In this document: in pieces, positions 59,999-64,000 of the stretch
Numbering within the stretch: the stretch's first letter is position 1
How the letters are laid out: each line of letters begins with the position of its first letter
Assembly (NCBI RefSeq): GCF_049116215.1
Contig: NZ_JAGDZB010000004.1
Span: forward strand, 205,083 to 269,082
From: Shimia sp049116215
Lineage (GTDB): Bacteria; Pseudomonadota; Alphaproteobacteria; Rhodobacterales; Rhodobacteraceae
Reading direction: 5' to 3'
DNA: 64,000 nucleotides
Made by a program: the position numbers and the translations under genes
The notes under the pieces: model-generated
Told to the model about the DNA's origin: nothing
Database searches by the model: none
What the model saw: only the letters and a program-made list of their open reading frames with translations

Positions 59999-62446
59999 TC
60001 AGGAGGCCTTGCGGTGTTCCAACTGGGTCGACAGCGCCTGCAGAAGGTGGGCCTTGTTGATCGGCTTGGACAGGAAGTAGTCCATGCCTGCTTCCAGACA
60101 CGCGTCTTTGTCACTGTCAAACGCATTGGCTGTCAGCGCCACAATGGGCGGCTGATGAATGGGCAAGGACCGGATGATGCGGGTGGCTTCCACCCCGTCC
60201 AGTTCCGGCATCGACATGTCCATCAGAACCACATCTGGATTGTAAGCTTTGCAGAACTCGACTGCCTGCAGCCCGTTTTCCACCTCAATCAGTTCCACGT
60301 CAAAAGCGGACAGGTATTTTTGCACCAGTAGGCGGTTTGTTTTGTTGTCTTCGGCCAGAAGAATGCGCGCGCCATCCAGGTGCTCTGAGGCAAACACTGT
60401 GGGGGCAGCGTCTGGTGCCGTGTTTCCGGACGCAGGTTTGGTGTCGATGGTGGCGACAAAACAAGCTCCTTCGTAATAGTCTTCACAGAGGATAATATTG
60501 CCGCCCATACGGCGGGCAAGCATGGCAGAGATTGTCAAGCCAAGCCCGGTGCCGCCAAAGGCCCGTGTGGTTGCGGCATCCGCTTGTGCGAAGCGGTCAA
60601 ATATGTGCTTTGCCTGCTCAGACGTGATGCCAATACCGGTGTCATATACGCCAATTTTGATGCCGTGCTCCGCGTCATCGTCCCGGCTCACCTTAACCCG
60701 CACACCGCCTTCGGAGGTGAATTTCACAGCGTTGCCAACCAGATTCACAACAATCTGGCGCAGCCGGCCATCGTCGGATCGCACGTCTTGAGGCAGATCC
60801 TCGGCATAGTCCACGGTGAGAAAAATGCCTTTTTTCTCTGCTTTGTGGCGCAGCAGCTCGACAGCGCTGTTGATGCAGCGGCGTAGGTTGAAATCAACCT
60901 CGGACACCTCCAACTTACCACTTTCCAGGCGTGACAGGTCCAAAATGTCGTTGATGATTTTAAGCAGCGCATGGCCACTGTCACGCAGGGTTTCGACACA
61001 TTGCCGATCGTCGATCGAAAGATCACTTTCGCTAAGCACATCCGCCATGCCCAGAATGCCATTCATCGGGGTGCGGATTTCATGGCTCATATTGGCGAGG
61101 AACTCAGATTTGGCGCGATCGGCCTTTTCCGCCACAAGTTTGGCTTCGGCCAGATCTTTCTCGTAATTTTTGGTGCGGGTGATGTCGCGCTCGATCCCGA
61201 TGTTCATCGTGACGTTGCCGTCGTCGTCTTTGATCGGGAAGATATTGGTGCCTACCCAAATGTCCCGGCCGTCTTTGGTTTTGTTGACAATCTGACAATG
61301 GAACCGGTTGCCCTGAATCCGTTGCTCGATCATGGCCTGGACTGTGTCGGGATTGGTGTTCTCTGAATTCAGCAACTGGGCAACGTGTTGGCCGACGGCC
61401 TCTTCTGAGCTGTAGCCCATCATGCGGGTGAAGCCGGCATTCACCCACTGAATTATGCCATCTGGCGTGCTCAGGATGATGCTGTCGGAGGCGTGTTTGG
61501 CCACCAGGGACAGGCGTTCAAGCTCGGCCTCGCGGCGCTTCAAGGCATCGATGGCGTGTCTACGGGTCTCGGACAGGCGTCCGGCAGCGAAGGTTGGTAT
61601 AAAAATAAGCAACCCCACAAAGAGGAAGAAGACCCGGATTCCCCAAACGTCGTCAGCGGCTGTGGCCCATCCTATTTTGGGGCGCACGGCCATTTGCCAG
61701 GACCCACTTGGCAATTGAATGTCCATCAGGATGGGCGTGTCGTCCAGAATGGTGCTGTCGCCAAAAAAGAGCTCACCCTGAGCGCCGGTGCCATCTTTGC
61801 CTATGAGGGCGATGTCGATGGCCAGAGACGGATCCAAAAGGCCAGCTTCTTTGTAAAGGACATCCGCATCTATGACTGCAGCGACCAGCCCCCAAAACCT
61901 CCGTTGCCCGTTGCGTGTGTCCCAAACCGGGAACCGCCCAACAAAGCCCGTGCCGCCCTGAACCAGATTTAACGGTCCGGCAAGAACCACTTCGCCGCTG
62001 TCACGCACCCGATAGGCGGCCGCGCGTTGGGCTTCATTTTTGTTGTAGTCCAGCCCAAGCGCCGCTTTGTTTGGCTCATAAGGATAGACCCGGTTGACAA
62101 CCAAATCCGGCGCCAGTGCGATATTGAGAAATTCGTAATGGCTGCCCATCACCTGGCTCGCAAGCGCACTGTAGTCTTTTTGGGACATGTCCAAATTGGC
62201 GGACAACGCTGCCACCATGCCGCGTACCAACAGAATGTCTGCGGTGACGTGGCCTTCCAGCTGCGCGCGCAGACGACTGGCTTCACTGCCGATCAGGGCC
62301 CGTTGCTCTTGTTGCGCAATGACGGTCTCGTTTTTCTCGGCGTAAATAGCCAATGAAAACACCACCGCAAGCGCAATGAAGGAGGGCAGGTAAGTCCGTC
62401 GGGCCAGCGAGCGACTTAAGGTCCATAAAGATGTTGTCAGTGACAT
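59999..62446 (-). CDS. Hybrid sensor histidine kinase (CHASE-PAS-HisKA-HATPase-REC)
   Basis: 815 residues. Two membrane helices bracket a periplasmic CHASE domain (about 45-255; HYEFLNIALAPDLVVNRVYP); a PAS domain follows (about 310-430; DGIIQWVNAGFTRMMGYSSE), then phospho-His in FLANMSHEIRTPMNGILGMA, HATPase (GTGLGLTISAMLARRMGGNI) and a C-terminal receiver with VVLMDMSMPELDGVEATRII. No HPt domain and no adjacent output regulator. Signal unknown. Confidence 0.92.
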   Translation of the reverse strand: MSLTTSLWTLSRSLARRTYLPSFIALAVVFSLAIYAEKNETVIAQQEQRALIGSEASRLRAQLEGHVTADILLVRGMVAALSANLDMSQKDYSALASQVMGSHYEFLNIALAPDLVVNRVYPYEPNKAALGLDYNKNEAQRAAAYRVRDSGEVVLAGPLNLVQGGTGFVGRFPVWDTRNGQRRFWGLVAAVIDADVLYKEAGLLDPSLAIDIALIGKDGTGAQGELFFGDSTILDDTPILMDIQLPSGSWQMAVRPKIGWATAADDVWGIRVFFLFVGLLIFIPTFAAGRLSETRRHAIDALKRREAELERLSLVAKHASDSIILSTPDGIIQWVNAGFTRMMGYSSEEAVGQHVAQLLNSENTNPDTVQAMIEQRIQGNRFHCQIVNKTKDGRDIWVGTNIFPIKDDDGNVTMNIGIERDITRTKNYEKDLAEAKLVAEKADRAKSEFLANMSHEIRTPMNGILGMADVLSESDLSIDDRQCVETLRDSGHALLKIINDILDLSRLESGKLEVSEVDFNLRRCINSAVELLRHKAEKKGIFLTVDYAEDLPQDVRSDDGRLRQIVVNLVGNAVKFTSEGGVRVKVSRDDDAEHGIKIGVYDTGIGITSEQAKHIFDRFAQADAATTRAFGGTGLGLTISAMLARRMGGNIILCEDYYEGACFVATIDTKPASGNTAPDAAPTVFASEHLDGARILLAEDNKTNRLLVQKYLSAFDVELIEVENGLQAVEFCKAYNPDVVLMDMSMPELDGVEATRIIRSLPIHQPPIVALTANAFDSDKDACLEAGMDYFLSKPINKAHLLQALSTQLEHRKAS

Positions 62447-62636
62447 TTGGGATCCGGCATCAAATACGTAACGAACAGTGGTGTCAGGCGCACTGTTTCA
62501 GAAAGTCCTTCACCACTTATTAACGTGGGTTTTCGCGTAAGCGTTGTTTGCGGGCAACGCTTTGTCTGGGCATGGTCTTGGGCTTCGGCCAGTGTATATA
62601 AAGCGGTGAACCGCAGCAACAAACGGGCACCTAAGT
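62447..62636. promoter_or_regulatory. Divergent region between hybrid kinase and kdtA
   Basis: 190 bp. An inverted repeat AAGCGTTG-N8-CAACGCTT at 62539-62562 is the only clear structure; because the flanking genes diverge, an operator is likelier than a terminator. Confidence 0.4.
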
Positions 62637-63935
62637 ATGGGCAATGAGCAAAAAAGCGCAGGCGTGTCGCTTGGATGGCAATTGCGCAGTTACCTGGCGC
62701 TGCGCGGTGTGTTGCAACCGGTGATGCGCGCTGTAGTGGCCCGCCGGGTGGCACGAGGCAAAGATGATCCCACACGAGCAGAAGAGAAACTTGGGCAAGC
62801 TGGGCTGGGCCGGCCTAAGGGTACAGTGATCTGGCTGCATGCGGTGGGGTTGGGCGAAGTCCTGGCGCTGCGGCCTTTGTTGCAAGTGATGGGGGAGATG
62901 GCGCCGGAAGCCCATTTCCTGGTCACCTCAACCGCACGCAGTTCAGCCCAGGTCCTGGGGCAAAACCTGCCGCCACGGGTGATGCATCAGTTTCTGCCGC
63001 TGGACGGCCCCACCTATGTTGCGCGGTTTCTGGATCATTGGCAGCCGGACCTGTCGATTTGGTCGGAGCAAGACCTTTGGCCCGGCGCAATTGTCGACAG
63101 CGCCCGTCGGGGTATTCCCTTGGCGTACATCAATGCACGGATCACACCGACCGGGTTTGCGCGTCGGCGCAAAGTCCGGGCGGGCTTTCAAGACCTGATG
63201 CAGATGTTTTCTTTTGTGGCGGCGCAGGAATCCACCTCCGCCGGCTACTTGAAGCGGCTTGGCGCGGCTGATCCTCAGCTCATGCCGTCGCTAAAACCGG
63301 CAGCAGCGCCCTTGAACGTAAATACCGCAGCCTTGGATGAGATGCAGGTCGCGTTGGCGGAGCGACGATGCTGGGTGGCGGCCTCCAGCCATCTGCCGGA
63401 TGAGGCGGTGGCCATTGCCGCGCACAAAGAGGTGTTGGAATCTGACCCTGAGGCGCTGCTGATAGTTGCACCACGCGCGCCGGAGCGGGGGGCAGAGGTC
63501 TGTCAGGCGCTGTCGGAGGCGGGGCTGTCGTTTGCACAGCGCAGTTGTGGGCAGATGGTCGAGAAGTGCCATCAGGCCTATGTGGCCGACACGCTTGGTG
63601 AGCTGGGGCTGTGGTATCGCCTTGCACAGGTGGCGTTGATCGGTGGCAGCTTTGGTGACACAGAAGGGCACAATCCCTGGGAAGCCATTGCGTTGAGCTG
63701 CCCTGTGACGTGCGGTCCCAACACCGCCAACTTTGCCCAGGACTATTGTCAGTTAGAAGCGGAGGGCCTGGCGCATCGCATTTCTGGTGGCGATCAAGCG
63801 GTAAACCAGCTGGCTGATTGGGTGCGTGGCGGGCAGCACACCGACGCAACCACCCGCGCGACCGAATTGGTTGCAGATGCCCAGGCGGCTCTTCTGCCTT
63901 TGGCACGTCAGTTACTGTCTCTGCGGTCCCAGTAA
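62637..63935 (+). CDS. waaA: 3-deoxy-D-manno-octulosonic acid (Kdo) transferase
   Basis: 432 residues. WLHAVGLGEVLALRPLLQVM carries the catalytic Glu of the GT-B Kdo transferase N-terminal domain; the C-terminus has ALIGGSFGDTEGHNPWEAIA, the CMP-Kdo-binding region. Adds Kdo to lipid A precursor in lipopolysaccharide synthesis. ATG 62637 has only a weak ribosome-binding site (CGGGCAC). The final 65 bp of the window after it hold nothing recognisable. Confidence 0.9.
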   Translation: MGNEQKSAGVSLGWQLRSYLALRGVLQPVMRAVVARRVARGKDDPTRAEEKLGQAGLGRPKGTVIWLHAVGLGEVLALRPLLQVMGEMAPEAHFLVTSTARSSAQVLGQNLPPRVMHQFLPLDGPTYVARFLDHWQPDLSIWSEQDLWPGAIVDSARRGIPLAYINARITPTGFARRRKVRAGFQDLMQMFSFVAAQESTSAGYLKRLGAADPQLMPSLKPAAAPLNVNTAALDEMQVALAERRCWVAASSHLPDEAVAIAAHKEVLESDPEALLIVAPRAPERGAEVCQALSEAGLSFAQRSCGQMVEKCHQAYVADTLGELGLWYRLAQVALIGGSFGDTEGHNPWEAIALSCPVTCGPNTANFAQDYCQLEAEGLAHRISGGDQAVNQLADWVRGGQHTDATTRATELVADAQAALLPLARQLLSLRSQ

Positions 63936-64000
63936 ATCGCGAGAGCCGCAACGGCTACGTGCTTTGGGGTAGGGGGGTAGAAAGGCCAGCGCCACTGCCC

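Overview
The window looks like an ordinary chromosomal segment of a marine Roseobacter-group alphaproteobacterium (Rhodobacterales). Grounds: moderately high GC; surE-pcm-nlpD, dnaB-alr-mlaE-mlaF and tatABC blocks with close family matches; a stand-alone Hint-domain protein, an RTX protein with its own type I exporter, a form II CO-dehydrogenase-like cluster and DctBD-like signalling. I see no rRNA, tRNA, insertion sequence, prophage or CRISPR array. This assignment is inference from gene content; no database was searched.

Layout. 1-4.1 kb: 5' part of prfC (minus), a Hint-domain protein, a short-chain dehydrogenase-like protein and an AlkC-type DNA glycosylase. 4.1-10.2 kb: a sodium/solute symporter with an orphan ABC ATPase, a WYL regulator, tatABC with a clear terminator, and a DUF815 ATPase. 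10.2-21.7 kb (minus): surE-pcm-nlpD, an unrecognised exported protein, an SDR, purF with small neighbours, an orphan TAXI protein, cvpA, radA and a PqiA-like protein. 21.9-27.8 kb (minus): an RTX protein and its ABC and HlyD export genes. 27.9-35.1 kb (minus): mlaFE, alr, dnaB, pyrE, pyrC and a conserved unknown. 35.3-43.5 kb (plus): coxD, coxE, xdhC, a molybdopterin-binding protein and coxSLM. 43.6-49.9 kb: infC, an alanine-rich helical membrane protein, fpr, the sulfate-assimilation operon (DUF2849, cysI, cysH, DUF934) and a divergent Lrp-type regulator. 50.1-52.0 kb: an exported DUF3604 protein. 52.0-59.9 kb: an MFS exporter and DctDB-like two-component genes, divergent from three tandem paralogous M20 amidohydrolases. 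60.0-64.0 kb: a CHASE/PAS hybrid kinase and a divergent Kdo transferase.

How genes work together. Several 4-bp ATGA overlaps show translational coupling: tatB/tatC, surE/pcm, alr/mlaE, mlaE/mlaF, xdhC/molybdopterin-binding gene, cysH/DUF934, dctB/dctD and dctD/MFS. The cox genes form one maturation-plus-enzyme module whose large subunit carries the form II AYRGAGR loop, so its substrate is open. The RTX protein, ABC exporter and HlyD adaptor are a complete type I secretion set apart from an outer-membrane TolC.

Most notable non-standard signals: the identical 12-bp palindrome GCGAAATTTCGC upstream of both the RTX gene and the DUF3604 gene; an AUA start codon for infC enforced by an in-frame stop four codons upstream; a DctD-like regulator without a Walker A lysine or GAFTGA loop; a hairpin that hides the ribosome-binding site of an unknown exported protein; two DnaA boxes ahead of dnaB; and a strong intrinsic terminator pointing along the plus strand where no plus-strand gene is known.
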